64,000 nt of DNA from Neurospora tetraspora (Eukaryota; Ascomycota; Sordariomycetes; Sordariales; Sordariaceae), in the NCBI RefSeq assembly GCF_033439725.1, contig NW_026944385.1, positions 1,831,001 to 1,895,000 on the forward strand, written 5' to 3'. Shown piece after piece: positions 24,773 to 38,500 of this stretch. The translations under genes were made by a program, and so were the position numbers. Under the pieces are notes generated by a model that did not search any database, had not been told where the DNA came from, and saw only the letters and a program-made list of their open reading frames with translations. Position 1 is the first letter of the stretch; every line of letters begins with the position of its first letter.

Positions 24773-27700
24773 TCACAACCCCCCAACAACCCCCTCCACC
24801 ACATCCCCCAACATCCTCAACCCATAATACCTCGCCACATTCCTATACACCTTCAACCGTCTCATCACCTCCTCCCGCTTAACCAGCTCTCTCCACTCGC
24901 CACTGCACGTACAATGCTCCATGAACTCGTTCACCCTCAGCGCGCCACACCTCCCGCACTTGAGGTCCTGCGTCGTCCACTCCACCACCATGGCCTCCAC
25001 CTCCGCCACCAGTCTCTCCTCGATTTCGTTGCGATCGTAGTCCATTTCGCAGTAGGGGCACTTCCACCTACCCTTTTCTTGTTGTTGTCCAGCTACTTCC
25101 AACTCGCCGGCCGCTCCTCCTGCTGGGACGTCAGACACTGCAGAACCCATGAAATCCTCATCCCGACAGAGATCAATGTCCCTCGCCATGGTACAGTTAT
25201 CGCAGCTGAACTGGGCCAATCTCAAGCTTTCAGACGGGTTCTGGAACGCGCCGTCCTTGCTGAACTCGCGCACGTCGAACATAGCCAGGAGTTCCTTGCG
25301 CAGCAGCCTCGCTTCGAGCGTGATGTTCTTGTCTAAAGACAAAACTTGCATCAGGGCCTTGACGAGCTCGAGGACCGGGTTGGCCGATGCCGCTACTTTC
25401 TTTCCTGCAGCGTTCTTGGTAGTAGACTTGGAAGTGGACGAAGAAAGGTGAGACAAGTGAGATCCTGGCAGCTGCGGGAAGGTGTAGTCGCCTGCCAGCT
25501 CCGGGTGCAGGAGCTCGCGCTTTTGCGTGTTGATCAGGTTGGCGATCTCCTTCTTGAGCGGCTTCTCGAAGGCTTTGCCGAGGATGATTTGCCCGACGGC
25601 GCCGTCCTCGCCTAGATTGCCGTTGCGCATGTTGACGGGCAGTTGAGTGAGACGCGGCGTGGCTGTTGGGTCGCTGCCGAAAGAGGGTCGCTTGATGCTG
25701 TGCATCAGCTGGATGAACTCGACGACCCAGTCGCGGAAGATGGGCTGCAGGCGGACGGGGAGGAAGGTTGCCATTTGCCAGTGCATGATCATTTGCAGGT
25801 CCTGTTCATCCCTCTCGAGAACTTCTTGTGTCGCTTTGCCGCCGTAGTTGAACTCGTCGTACCACACCAGGTAGTCCCAGTACTCCTTGATTTCAAGATC
25901 GATAAAGTGAAAGAGCGGTTTGCCCTTGATGCTCTTGAGGATGTACTGGGAATATGCATAAGCATTGCCCACCTCGGACTTGGTGGTCTGGAGCAAAAGT
26001 CTGTTGGAGCTGGCAAAGATGACTTGCGATCCCACACGACGGAAATCGGCCATGAGCTGAAGGAGCGCCTTGCGGCTCATCATCTGAACGTAGTAGTGCA
26101 AAGCACGATCGTACAGACACGAGGCTGGCGACTCGACCCAACGAACCAAGTGCTGGACCATCACGTCAGCCATGGTGGACCCCTTGCAAGCTTCTGCCCA
26201 CCACGACTTGACCATCTCGCGAAGCACCTGCACGCCAGCATTGGCAAAGGCGTTCTCCGAATAGAGAAATTCTTCGCCGTCTCCATTGCCGTTCGCATCG
26301 GCTGCGGGATTGAAAGAGATACTATCCGCACCTTCCAGCTCGTTGATGAGCGAAGAAGTGAGAATGGTGTTGATGGCCAGGTTTCGCACCTCGAGATCTA
26401 TACACACCGAGGCATAAGTGCCCGGGTTGTTGACAGAAGGCATCTGAACCTGATCGAGCGGACCAACCACATCGTCCTTCTCATATCCAGCGTGGTCGGG
26501 GCGCGGACTCGGTGACCACCAGAGCACGACATTGTTGGCCATGAGTCGGCGAGCATATGCAATATCGATCAGAAAGCGGGGGTCGTCTCGCTCAAGGTTG
26601 CACAGCGGCACGTCGCCGTACCGAGCAAGAGCCGTCATATGTGTGATCCAGGAACCCAGGCTGAGGTAGTGATTGACCAACCGACGCGCCACCACGCTCT
26701 GCCAACCCAATGGGGGCAGCGAGCTGTCCCCTTGATCGTACCTTAACGGCATAACGGGGAACTCTCCCAGGATGGGAATCTCATGAACCAAGAGATTGCG
26801 CTGTGAAGATTGGATGACCACCATAGTCGGTCCAGACTCTTCCTTTCTTAGTTTCTTGACAATGTCGCCAACCTCAAGGAAGGCCTTCCGGCGGGTGGTG
26901 ACTTGCGTGATCTTGATGTTCAGCTTGTCCTGATACGGGAAGCACTCTTGCCAATCAGCCCCGGCGGCCTCCTGATTTCTCCTTGCCAACATGTCGGCAT
27001 AGAGCTTGTTGATGTTTGGCAAGTCTTGCCCTCCATCCTTGGTCCTCTGCTGGATAATGACATGGGCTTGGTCACTGGTGGTGGAGAAAAGACCAAAGAT
27101 CTGACGCTCACCAGCGCTAATGTGGGAGAGATAGACGTAGGCCATACGGGCCCCGCCAAGGTACTCCCTCGGCTTAAGTGACCTCTTCAACCCGGACAGG
27201 TCGAATCCTTGGTCAAGACCCTTTCCAAGCACGCCAGGTTGGCTTTCGTCAATGGTGCAAAGATTTCCAAGTTGAAGAAGGGCGCGCATATTGAGCGGGA
27301 GCTGTTTCTCATACACGCCTTCCACGCTGGGATGGTTGAACAACAGAGAGAACTTTTCTGCTTCCGCAAAGTAGATGTCCTCCGGAACCGTAAGCTTGAA
27401 AAGATGCACAGAAGAATGGCCATTAGGCAATGTATGGTTGACCTGTTCAACCTGGCAACCCTCAACCTCAATATCCGGCAGTTCCCTGCTCTTCAGATTC
27501 AAGAATACTTGCCGGGGTACATTAATCTTGAGGGTATGGATCTTGGCATCGATAAGCACATGAGCGATGACAATGCCTGGACTGTCCGACGCCCTCAGCT
27601 GAAGCAACTGCCAAGTGTTTCGGAATGTCATCTCGGCCTGACTGCGGAACGTCTGCTGGATGTTGCTCTGCGCATTGCCACGCCTTTCACCGAACAAGTG

Positions 27701-30700
27701 TCGCCTACGAGCTCTTGCCTGCTTCTGGAGCTTCCACTTTTGCTTCTGGTACTCCAAGAAAGCCGCGTAGTCCTCGCTAGGCGACGGCATCTTTTTAGGA
27801 AGCGCCGCGAACGGGTCCAGGTTCTCGGCTGCTGCTGGCTCCGGATCCTTGCGTTTCTGGGCCGATGCCGTTTTCTGCGTGGCAGAAATGGCATCACTGA
27901 CAGTCTTGGGCTTCAGCAAGTTCCCAAAATCCTCCATATCTCCTAGCTGGGTGCCATTCGCGAGGTGGGTGATGTCTTGCAAGGGGCCTTTGGTGGTAGG
28001 CCCGAACAAGTCGGTGAGCTTCTTTTGCTTCATCTTATCCTCCTTGATGTTGATTCTCCGCTGCAGCCAGTCCGGATGCGGCACGCGCGGTACCGGGTTG
28101 CGAACCTTCTGCAGGGCGGCTGGGATGGTAATGAGCTTCTGGATGACGGACCCGAGACGTTCGAGATAGTAATCCCAGTCAAGGAGTGCTCGAGGGTCGG
28201 TATCAGCAGGCTCCTCCTTGAGCCACTTTTTGAGATACATCCTCTTCGTTTCCTCCTCGGCCGAGAAGATGGCAACAGGCACGGCTCGTTCGGTGACTGG
28301 GGCATTCTTGGGTCGAGCGCAAATAATAAATTTGCAGTTCAAGCCCTTGTCTTTGACCATCTGCTCGCCCAAAAAGTCCGCAAGACGCTTGGCAGTGGTG
28401 ATGGATGTTGACTTTTGGCTTCCGTACTCCTCCAACGTCTTGGCCATGCTGCGGTTCTCCGAAATCAGTTCCATAAGTTCTTCGTCCGCAAGCGTTGCAC
28501 CCTTGCTATGGAGTACATCAAGCCAGCGGTTAGCAACCTTGGCGACAGCATTATAGCATTCCGCCAGGGTGGTACCCTCCAAGAAAAACTTGAAGATCTG
28601 CTGCTGGAAGATCTTGATGAGCTTCAACTCGCCTCTTCGCTTCACTTCGAAACCTTTGAGCTCAGCAAGACTGCCATCGTCATTGAAGACGGCGTATCTC
28701 TTCTTCAAGTTTTTGTCTTCTTCCTTCGAGGTGGGTAGAATCATGGCCTTGTACGGACCGTCAACTTCGAAGAAAATGGAGTTGTCGCTGTGCGTTTCGT
28801 ACTTGAATGTCTTCGGATTGACCAGGGTCTGGTACTGGTGGTTGGTAAACTTGTCGTGAACTAGATGGTTCAACATGACACAAGGGTAGGAGATAGTCAT
28901 CTTCTTGCCATTCTTGAGTTTAAACACAAAGTTCTCTGGGAATGTCGCCGGCAACATGCACCAGATACCATCAGTGTCTAGCTCGAGTGGACGACCCAGT
29001 CGCTCAATCAGTTGTCTCGCCAACTGGATAATGGTTGCGCCCGTCAAACAGGTGACACCCGCCATTTCCATCGAGTACCATCTGGATCCCTTTCTCATGA
29101 CGTATCCGTAGAAAGAATTGAGAATGACCTTGTGAGCCAGCTGAAGAGAATCGAACAAGATAATCATCTTCTTGGCATTATCGACCTCGGATGCGGATGC
29201 GCCCGAGCTCTTGAGGGCATCCGTCTTGCCCTTCCACACCTTCGCCTTGCCCTTGTAGTCGTATCGTCGGTCACGGAAGTCACGGACTGTGTCGATATAA
29301 AACGGGTTCTCGCGCTGGCAGATGATAGCTTCTCTGACAATCGTGGTGGAATCGTGAATTTTGTGGTACACCTTTTGTGAGTAGAGTTGCAGTCTCTTTC
29401 GGATGAGGGTGGCTTGTTCGTCTGCACTCAGGTCTTGGAACGACCGCATCGGGCTGTTTGGGTATTTCCCCGGAAATCTCTCGTTCTCGAGTGCGTGGCG
29501 AATCATGTTGTACTCGTCGCGCTTGGCTGGAAGGTACTCTCCTCTCCAGGCCCATGGCAGTCTTCTGTCACAAGTCTTTCCTGGGCGGTTGAAGTCGCAT
29601 GCTGCACAAGTTGACTCGGAAATCATGGAATCGGGTTGTAATCGGTTTGTTGTCATGATGTTGGGGTACATGGAGGCAACATCAAGATGGTAGATAAGAG
29701 GCCGTTCCAGTCGATTGGGGGTTTCTTTGAGGTTCATCAACCTGGCCATTATCTGCTCCTTGACCTCGTCATAGTTGGTGATGTCGCTCAACTCTTTCTT
29801 CTCTTCAACAGTAATGCTGAATGTTAGGGCAGCGTCAAGATCCCGAATCAGCTCGTCCACAGCGGTCGGATCAACCGCGAAGTTGACGGGGATATCGGCA
29901 CGGAAGACACCAGCTTCGATACTTTCGACGTGACCACCAACGTACGTTTCGGAGTCCAACAGGTGTCCTTCCCAGAATGACTCTTTAGGTTGGACATGTT
30001 TATTGGGTAACACAATCTCCTTTTGGTAAGCCTGTACCATTAGCAACATCTCGCATAGCGTACCCGTTCCCTTTCTTAGTGTATCGTCTGGGCCTAGAGG
30101 CAAGATGGTACAGAGAGAGAAAATGAAGGGATGCACATATTTCATGTACAGATAGTATGTTGCGACGGCATCGGAGACGGAGTATTCAGCCAGCGTCTGC
30201 GGTCTCTCGCTGGCATACGGTGTCATGAGCTCGGGGTCGAGTTCATCGGGGTCGTATCCCAGCTTGGCAACAGTGACGGCCTTGAGACCTCTACTACCCT
30301 GGGGCAGGTAACTGTCACGGTTTACCCAGTGGAAGCAGTCCATGTGAACACTGTAGTTGCACTTGTACTGGTCCTCACTGTCCTTCTTCCAGCCGATCTC
30401 GTGGTACATGTCGATACCATTGATACTAGCACGAGCCTCCACGAAGGGCCAATCGAAGAAGTCGCCGTTGTATGTGGCGATGACGGTCGGCCGGGCCTCC
30501 TTGATGTGTAGGAAGAATCTCTCGAGAAGAGCCTTTTCGTCCGGTTCGTTGAAGATCATAAACGGACCTTGGTACTCGGGTTTTGGTGTATAGTCGAAAT
30601 CAGCAATGTCTTCGGAGATAATCTCTCTATTTGTGATCAAGAAACCCTGGCCATCGATCATGTATGAGATCATCATGATTTGGTCGATAGCGGCGTCGGG

Positions 30701-31727
30701 AAACTTGAGTGGCAGCTTGGTGGTCTCGATATCGAACGCCATTACGACTGGGTCGGCCATGGCCAAACGCTCCTCGTTTACTTTTACTGTCGTGACTCCA
30801 TTCTTGGCCTCGACATGGTACCATCTAGCAACTCGTATGTCTGTTGTGGACGGTCAGTCGAGCACACGCTGGGGTTGTGCAAGGAGAACTGACCCAAGTC
30901 TATCATTACTCTCACATGGTATGGGACGTCGTATTCCCGGATATCAACAATGAAATCGCTCGCCTCTGCAAAACCAGCATTATGTCGTCGCTCGTCATTT
31001 CGTGAATCGTCATCAAAAAGATCAAACCCGCCGTTCGCTCTATTTGGGAGTTATATGTGTCAGCAGCGGCGGTCAGCCTGCACATGAGAAGAGGTACCCA
31101 CGATGCTACTTCGGCATATGTATCCATTGCATCCATGCCCTTTTTGTTCTTTTCAGCAATGGGCATGACATCGCGCTTGGCGGACATCAAGTCCTGCACA
31201 TTATGAAACCTCAGCTCCAAGAAGGTTCGACGATAGCCCATCAAGTGGTTGGGCATCTTGAGATCTTCCTTCTCGACCCTCCGGATGGACTTGACGCAGC
31301 CGCCACCGGGCACTCTCTTGCACCATTCCTCCACCTCGCCTTCGTGACCCTTTCGACATGCGACCAGGAAGTATGGCTCGTATTCGACTGTGGCTTTGAA
31401 TGTTGACCCGTCCTCTTCGATAAAGTAGCAGTCGAGTGCCGCGCGGCCGCCACCGCCGGGGATACGGGAGTCGTCGATGGATGTTGGTTGTACGTTGACC
31501 AGCCAGCCTTCGCGCTTCTTTCCGGCATCGTATCGGGCGAAGCCCATGTTCTCGTCGATCTGGTTCGCAAGGGCTGTCCTTTCCCACTTTTCGTCTATCG
31601 AGGTAGCCTCGCCGCGGGCGCTGGCCGAGGCGGCGAACGTTCGTGTCCTGGATCCGCCATGGTAGGCGTTCTTGCCACCACGACGGTAGCCCTTTTGAGG
31701 CTGCCGCCGTAGAGAAGTGTTGGGCAT
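24773..31727 (-). CDS. POL2: DNA polymerase epsilon catalytic subunit
   Basis: Three exons (31727-31102, 31039-30894 and 30840-24773) are separated by introns of 62 and 53 bp. The spliced frame is continuous and gives 2279 residues, close to the family length of about 2200-2250. This is the leading-strand replicase of the nucleus. The 3'-5' exonuclease motifs are intact: FDIETTK (about 293-299), YNGDFFDW (381-388) and YSVSDA (477-482). So are polymerase motifs A (DVASMYPNI, about 644), B (NSFYGY, about 832) and C (DTDG, 879-882). The inactive second polymerase module follows, and then the C-terminal Cys pairs CDNC, CPYC and CGRC, which bind metal and partner subunits. The start at 31727 gives an N-terminus like relatives. 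The frame stays open to an earlier ATG at 31886 (53 more residues), and that start cannot be excluded. Confidence 0.95.
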
Positions 31728-32814
31728 ATTGGAAGAATCGGATTGGCCCTCGCGTAGGCCTCGAGATGTTCGTCTTGTGCTTCCGTCTGCCCTTCGTTTT
31801 CCGTCCTGGTCGGTAGAATCTCTCGGTCGAAGAAAATTCGGAATTGGAAGGAGAGACGAAAAACAGTAAGTAGTATGTCTTTTCACAAGTAAGTTGACAT
31901 GGAGGGCCAGCCAAAACTCGAGTTATGGCTGGTACAGGGTCCCTTTGGAGTTGCGAGGGAAGACAGAATGTAAATAGGCCGGGATTTGAAGAGGTACGGA
32001 GTGACCCGTTGCACTGTCAATGTTTGAAAGTCTCAACTTCAACTGGAACCCATTAAAGTCGTTTAACTGGGAGACGCGCCAGACGCGACTGGACCGTCCA
32101 ATTTGACGCGACAGGCGCTAAACACACACGCGTGCCCCACCAGTCAAGCTGATCGTTTCAGGGCACACAAGGCGTCAAAGCGCTGAACAGGGGTCGGAAC
32201 GGTGGGGAAGTGGGCTGCCGGCAGAGGCCCGGACACGGCCCCACCATGCACGAAACCATGAAGCGGATCGGAAAGAAGCTTGGACCTTGTCCCGTCCAGC
32301 TCCCGTTGTATTGCCGAGTCAAAGCTCCGTCATTGTATCAAGCTCGTCCCGTGTAGCCGGCTCCGAATTTGAAGGCTCGATATCTGAGCTAGCAACTTTT
32401 GGTTCAAGTTGAAAGATACCAAACGGAAACTTTGAGGACAATTGGAAGCCGAATTTGTTAGCTCGCCCATCTTCTCCGTGTCAGTGCGTACCTGCATCTT
32501 CCCCGTAATCCCGCAAGGTCCCCACCGAAAAAAAAGCTCCCCCGCGACACGCCCGGCCGCCGAGCGAAGACGAGAGAACCTCAACGAGCTTGTCTCCATT
32601 GGACAATTCCACTTTCTTCAACACTTCAAACTCACCACCTTTTGCCATTGCCATCCAGACAACACCCAAGCTTCTAAACACCGCCATCACGACAAGCGAA
32701 CAACAACCTATAAACACACACACACACCCATACGCAGCACACCTGCGCATTTCCGAGAAAGACAAAGACAAAACCATATCTCAAACCCAATTGCCAATCA
32801 CAAACCGCAACACC
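31728..32814. other. Divergent promoter between POL2 and COX20
   Basis: This is about 1.1 kb between two genes transcribed away from each other. MluI-box-like ACGCGT sequences, which drive S-phase genes in yeasts, were not clearly seen except in the context ACACGCGTGCC near 32.13 kb. The 240 bp before 32815 is CA-rich and probably the leader of the plus-strand gene. Confidence 0.45.
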
Positions 32815-33432
32815 ATGTCGCGCGACCAAACACCAACAACAACCCCCGACGCCGCCGCCCGCTCTTGGCTAAGCGGCGGCTCTTCCCCTTCCTCTCCTGC
32901 TCCCTCCGCGCCCTCTCAAGACCTTACCCCCCCGACCGGTCAACAACCACAACAGACACCCCCTCCCCAGGGACAATCACCAGCAGACGCCGCCCAACAA
33001 CCACCCCAACCCACCAAAAAACAGCCCCAGCACACCAACCGCATCTCCCTAACCGAAGCCGTCTCCACCATCACTCCGACCGACTTCCTCTCGGTGCACG
33101 AAACGCCCTGCGCACGCCAGGGATTTATGACAGGCATCGGCTCGGGCGCGGGCATCGGCGCGTTGCGGTGGATCATGGGCTTTCCGATCCCGAAAGCGGC
33201 CAACTGGGGCGTGGGGTGCGGGATCGTGGGGGCGATGGCGCACTACGAGTACTGCCAGTGGCAGCGGAGGAAGGAGAAGGAGAAGATGCAGCGGGTGGTG
33301 GCGGTTTATACGAAGAAGCAGGCGGATAGTAGGGCTAAGGAGGCGAAGGAGAGGAGGGAGAAGATGGAGCAGCAGCAAGGGAAGGAGGGGGAGGTGTCTG
33401 GGCAGAAGAAAAGTTGGTATAAGTTTTGGTGA
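32815..33432 (+). CDS. COX20: Cytochrome c oxidase assembly protein Cox20
   Basis: This is a single exon encoding 205 residues. The first 75 or so are Pro/Gln/Ser-rich and probably contain the mitochondrial targeting region. The conserved core (about 75-165) starts with TEAVSTITPTDFLSVHETPC and continues with RQGFMTGIGSG and WGVGCGIVGAMAHYEYCQW. These are the two membrane hairpins of the Cox20/FAM36A family. A charged Lys/Glu-rich tail follows. Cox20 chaperones the Cox2 subunit in the inner mitochondrial membrane during assembly of complex IV. The ATG was chosen because it follows a CA-rich leader (CAACACCATG context) and gives a normal length; the frame is open further upstream. Confidence 0.85.
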   Translation: MSRDQTPTTTPDAAARSWLSGGSSPSSPAPSAPSQDLTPPTGQQPQQTPPPQGQSPADAAQQPPQPTKKQPQHTNRISLTEAVSTITPTDFLSVHETPCARQGFMTGIGSGAGIGALRWIMGFPIPKAANWGVGCGIVGAMAHYEYCQWQRRKEKEKMQRVVAVYTKKQADSRAKEAKERREKMEQQQGKEGEVSGQKKSWYKFW

Positions 33433-33997
33433 GGTGGTGTGAGGTGGGATGGAGGGCGAGGAGCATACTTAGTGGATAGGAGGTTGGATGTAGGATATGA
33501 TGTGTATCGATATCTGGGAAGTTCTGAGGCGTTTGGACATTTACGTACAATGGAAGCATGGTTATGGCGCATCACGGCAGCGAGTTCAGCATGTAAAAAT
33601 TTATTCTCCAGGGACAAAGGCGTGCTTCTACGCTTCGAAGTCATGATAATCAATGATATTAAGCAATGAAAATACACGCCTCTAGAGTACTCTAAACTCG
33701 AGGCGCCCCAGTTCTGCGAAAAAGTAGAGTAGAGACTCATGTGTGAATCTGTCCTTCTCTTCAGGTATCCTACATTCAAACCAGTCGTACTCCATACTCA
33801 AGTGAAATTTCCCATAATCCCTTCCGCCGGCAATTATTTGCAATTGACGGCGCCTTATCGTATCCGGTCCAATCCCTCACCCAAACGCCAAACTTGCCAA
33901 TGAACTAAGGTAAGCCATGAGTTGTTCATCCCAACCGAATAACTTGCTTGCCTGACAAACAGAAGAGCCATAAGCGAGAAAAAAAAAGGCCCGTCCA
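33433..33997. other. Convergent 3' flanks
   Basis: No gene is seen. The region separates the convergent ends of COX20 and the minus-strand gene that ends at 33998. Confidence 0.4.
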
Positions 33998-35521
33998 TCA
34001 AGCCTCAACCACAGCAGGGTCAGCGCCAGCGCCAGCCATACCAGAGACGCTTGTATCACCACCACTTCCATCATCCCCTCCTGAACCTCCTTGACCCTCC
34101 GCCGCAGCTGCCGTCTCAGTCTGCGTCACACCCTCCATCGTCGTAACCGGTGGCGGTGGCGGCATCTCAACAACCGTCCTCGTCACCGTCTCCAAAAACC
34201 TGACCCTTCTCTTCTCAGCCTTCAGCTTGCCCTTAGCAGTCGCAATGGCATCCTTGCCCTTGGGTCCAGCACTACCACCTCCACCACCCTCAGTGCCGCT
34301 CCCCACCAATCCGTCAGCACCCGCTCTTCGCTCTTTCCTCCTGGCGCGAGCCTCGCCCATCTCGCGTTTGCGATACTCGGCCAGCTGCTTCTTGCGCTTC
34401 ATCCTGCGCGCGTGTTCCATCTCCGGGGTGGGCTTGAAGCCGATGCCGTTGATACCGGTACCGTCATCGTCGCTGTCGTCCGGGTCGTAGACGGTGATTT
34501 CGGAATCTTGCCAGGTGAGGCTGGCGCGGAGCGGATCGATTATGGTAGGTGAGTTGGGGGAGGACGTCGAGGTGGATGCGGCCGGTTGAGGTTGGAGGGG
34601 AGGTGATTTCGATTTGCGAGGCTTCTTGGTTGCGGCCGCTGCTGACGACGATGACGGTGGAGCCATACTGATGTTGGCCGGCTTCGGCGCTAAAGGTCTC
34701 TGGGTTGGTGTAGAATTGGGGTGACCGACCGCTTTGGTGATGGACGAGAGGGGCGAGGAAGAGGGTATTTGGATAGCGTTGTTTGGTGTTTGGGTGTCCC
34801 TTGTACCGCTTGTTGTGCCCATGTTGTCGGAATGTTGATTTTCGGTGGGGTCCATATTGAACTGAACGCCCTTGGGCGCCAGTCGCCGCTTTGGAGATGG
34901 TCCATCCGGAGTAATGACCGCGCCTGATTGTTGACTTACGGGAGTCGAAGGCGGTGGCATTGAAGAACTTGGAGTCGCTCCGGCGGCTTCAAAGGGTGTC
35001 CTGCCATTGTTCGTCGAAGCGGGAGGCCGCATTGGGGTTCCGGCAACACCCGTCATGTCAACGTCTCGATCGGGGAGTTTGACTCGTTTACGGGGCCCGT
35101 CTGGTCGCCCATGGTCCTCATCGACTTCCTGCATGTCTCGCGACCGTGACACGCGTGGGAAGGGGTAGCCAAAATACTGCTGGTGAGTTTGCGACGATGG
35201 TTGCTGTGGTTGCGACAGGGACGGTTGCGACGCCGTCGACACTGATGTTCGCACAGGCACAATGCCTCCACCACCAAAGACCCCACCGGTAGAGGTACCG
35301 CCGAGGCCCCCGCCATTTAGGAAGAGGTGCTGTAGCCTGTGTGCTACAGTGGTCCGCGGACTCTTACTGCCGTCCTCAGCATCTGTGGATGAGCCGAGTT
35401 CGAATGTGAACTCCCCTGTCAAGCCAGTCAAGGCCCTGGTCTGGTTGAGGTTGGGAATTGTCGGTTCGAATGGTAAAGGGCGTTTCCGCTTGGGGGTCGA
35501 AAAGGAAGATGGGGCTTCCAT
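33998..35521 (-). CDS. Conserved fungal disordered protein of unknown function
   Basis: One exon encodes 507 residues. The N-terminus has a basic patch (TPKRKRPLPFEP) that could act as a nuclear localisation signal. A short block around LTGLTGEFTFELG and HRLQHLFLNGG follows. The middle is Ser/Pro/Gln-rich. A conserved-looking block spans about residues 330-400, with SLTWQDSEITVYDPDD, then DGTGINGIGFKPTPEMEHAR and a basic Arg/Lys-rich helix. I believe that block is widespread in Pezizomycotina, but it has no name known to me. The C-terminus is low-complexity. A nuclear role is only an inference from the basic motifs. Confidence 0.75.
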   Translation of the reverse strand: MEAPSSFSTPKRKRPLPFEPTIPNLNQTRALTGLTGEFTFELGSSTDAEDGSKSPRTTVAHRLQHLFLNGGGLGGTSTGGVFGGGGIVPVRTSVSTASQPSLSQPQQPSSQTHQQYFGYPFPRVSRSRDMQEVDEDHGRPDGPRKRVKLPDRDVDMTGVAGTPMRPPASTNNGRTPFEAAGATPSSSMPPPSTPVSQQSGAVITPDGPSPKRRLAPKGVQFNMDPTENQHSDNMGTTSGTRDTQTPNNAIQIPSSSPLSSITKAVGHPNSTPTQRPLAPKPANISMAPPSSSSAAAATKKPRKSKSPPLQPQPAASTSTSSPNSPTIIDPLRASLTWQDSEITVYDPDDSDDDGTGINGIGFKPTPEMEHARRMKRKKQLAEYRKREMGEARARRKERRAGADGLVGSGTEGGGGGSAGPKGKDAIATAKGKLKAEKRRVRFLETVTRTVVEMPPPPPVTTMEGVTQTETAAAAEGQGGSGGDDGSGGDTSVSGMAGAGADPAVVEA

Positions 35522-38500
35522 GCTTAGCTGGGGTTAAAGCTAGATAGATACCCAACACCGTCGGTTGTGAAGTAAAGATGATGTGGTGTTGCGGCTACAG
35601 TTGCTCTCTTCAGCTTGCCCACCAAGGCGGCGTGACGGCGTCTCTGCAAGGTACGTTGCCTGTGGGTGGGCGATAAGGATGATTGATGCAAGATCCAAGG
35701 CGATTGGTAAACCTAGTGGCGGCGGCGATGCATGGCGTGGAAGAAGAATCCGAGTAATCAAGAAACGCGCCAAGAGCCAGTTCTTGAAGCAATGGATAAG
35801 TTGATACTGGAAGATTGTCGAGTTGGGTATTAGTGAGTAGAGCTGTAGTTGTACGGAGGGTTATCTTGGTGAAGGACGGTGGTTGTTGACGTGCGCCCTT
35901 GCTTTGACTGCTTGGTGGGCGGTCGGTTGTTGGCCGGATCGCCTGTTGTTGGAAGAGGAATGGAATGCAGTCAACCCGATGGACCGAGGGAAAGCATCGA
36001 CGGGAAAAGTGGAAGGAAGAGGAAGCAGTGAAGGTGCTTCCGGTTAGTAGAACCTGAAGCTTGATAATCCCTTCGATCCGGCGGCCGGAAACTGGTGGGT
36101 GTTGTCCATGGCTGTCTGGCTCCTCCCCAATGGATCGATCAATGGACGGGACCTGGTCCTGGACGAACTGAGGTGACAGATCGGAGTGACGCTCCCCTCG
36201 GAGGGTTCCATAGCTGGCCCCGCATCCCGCCTCGTGGCAGCCCAGCTTACCTAGGGTTCGCCAGGGTAGCTCGGCAGGCAAGGGACAGAGGGACCAGACC
36301 TCGCGCGGCAAGGGACGGGAACTATCCCCACATGACTTCTTCCTGTACAACCAATCAAAAAGCTTGTGTCTTTCTTTCTTGGTGGAAATCATCGAGGAAT
36401 TCGAGTCGTGTACACGTCCTTCTTCTTTGCTATCCTCTTCATACCTGCCTTGATATTTGTGCTACCTCGAATGGTTACCCAACAGCCTCATATCCAAGCC
36501 CAACACTGACGTTGCTTGCGGCGGCTCCTGCCACGTTTCTGCCAGGGCAGCCACTGTCCGCTATTTGATCACCAAGGGCGTTTGTGAGGCTGAATCAGTC
36601 CAATAATCACAGTTGAACGGTTCAGCATCATGTTCACACATCTGGAGAGGTGACGTAGGAATATTGATCAGTCGAGGCTGTCATCTTCAGATGCTTCACG
36701 TTCATTAATTGACTTCAGATGCTTGCAAGACCAACATCAACCTAAGGCGCATCGTCCACGGAAAGCAGGCCTTTCTCTGTGGGGGAGATATGGAATATTT
36801 CACAAACTATAAACTCGCAGACACGAAAATGTCAGCTACTGTCGGCTTCTCATGACCTTCCGTAGAAACTCGAGACATACACCACCTTAGTCTGCAGATG
36901 ATTCCCTAAGTCGGCCACATACTTTTGAAGCTCAAGCAGATAGAGCAGCGTGATTCTCAGCTTCGGGCTTCCTAACAGAGTTGTCTCGTCAGTTGCGTTA
37001 ACTCTACCTGAAGGATCAAGTATGAAGCGGAGTTGGGGAATATATTTTAGAGACCTGGAATCCGACTTTCTCGAGTTTTTACACCATCTACTCAGGAGGT
37101 TGTATTTCTGAATTCAATATCACCATTGAGACTTGTGACCTCATAAGAAGGTGTTTTTTCCTAATCATTTCGGATCAGAGTTCGGAGCATAGCTCAAACC
37201 ATAATTCTCAACCTTCGCTACAAACATCATCACCGGATTCTAGCTAGACAAAATAACGAGAATACCTACTCCCGTTGTGTCAGACGTGTGATCATATAGA
37301 AAAACCGATGTCTTAACTTTCCTTATTCTCATTCTTCTATCTCTCTACTCGTATTATAGAATGCTCTTGCTATCTCGATGAATCAAGCGTTACACCGAAC
37401 AATTTCTATTGAACGACATCAACCAACACCATGATTATGGACCTTATTCTGGAGTTTCCAATCATCGTTGCAGCGGTGGTCTTGTGCATCTCAAGTACAA
37501 GTTCACAGCAACTGTCAAGACTCGAGAGCAAGCGTCGACATCGCGACCATTTGAACCAGGAGCCAGGAGCGTACAAATACCAGCTCGACAACGCAAAGCT
37601 CTAGCAACAACACCAACATCATCCAGCCAGATCCAGCTGAACTAAAGGACTGTCACTCAACTTTTCCCCAGGCATCCCACGGTGGTTCGATGTTTGGACT
37701 GGTGAGGTGTTGACTTGAACGTTCCACTGCGGGGAGAGACGTTGCTTGTCCAGATGAGCACCGCCGTGATGCTGGGCATAAGGTATCTACGGTGAAGATC
37801 ACAACGTTGTTGATGAGCATTTCCCTATTTCAGGCTTACCGATATACTACGTAGGTAAGCAGAGTATGCAGTTATTGCCCGTTGTTTAGAGAACTCCTCT
37901 CCTAGCCTATATATCCTGGGAGTTTCTAGGGCGTGTACTTCGTCTTGTGTTCGAAGCCGTGGGATTCCCCTTTTGCACCCGGCCACTTGTTTCTATCAGC
38001 TCTCAACATGATGAGAGGTCAATACCAACAATTGGAATAAAAGGTACGACCTGTTGCTTCGCTGTCAACGTGAACTGTCCCCATAAGTATAAGTAATGTG
38101 GCCATGGAGAGCTTTCCGTCCGTAGCACCGTTCGCGTTTTAATCGCCCACTTCCTCGATTGTTGACCCGGCATCATCACGGCCATTACCCTTCCGTGGCA
38201 TGGATAGCCTGCTCGCCACAATGTTCGCAGCGAGATCTGAGCAGCTAGGAGAGTCACCTTGACGGTCCAAAAGATCCGAGGCTGCCCGAAGTGCCCAATA
38301 ACCGGACGCCTTTGAGCTTGAAGATAAACTCCCCAGTGGTTGCTGCCCCAAGCTTCCCATTTAAACCTTATGCAGAACGGCACGGGAAGGAGCCGAGCAC
38401 AATCACGTCCGTCTTTGCGCCCACGTCCTCGGGCATCACTCGACGGTTCTCTGCCCGGGGCGATTCAACCATATCGGCATGCGGCTGCTGTCGGTGTGTC

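Noticed and set aside
25643-26515. 290-codon plus-strand frame
   Set aside because: It lies wholly antisense to the DNA polymerase epsilon exon, which has intact motifs.
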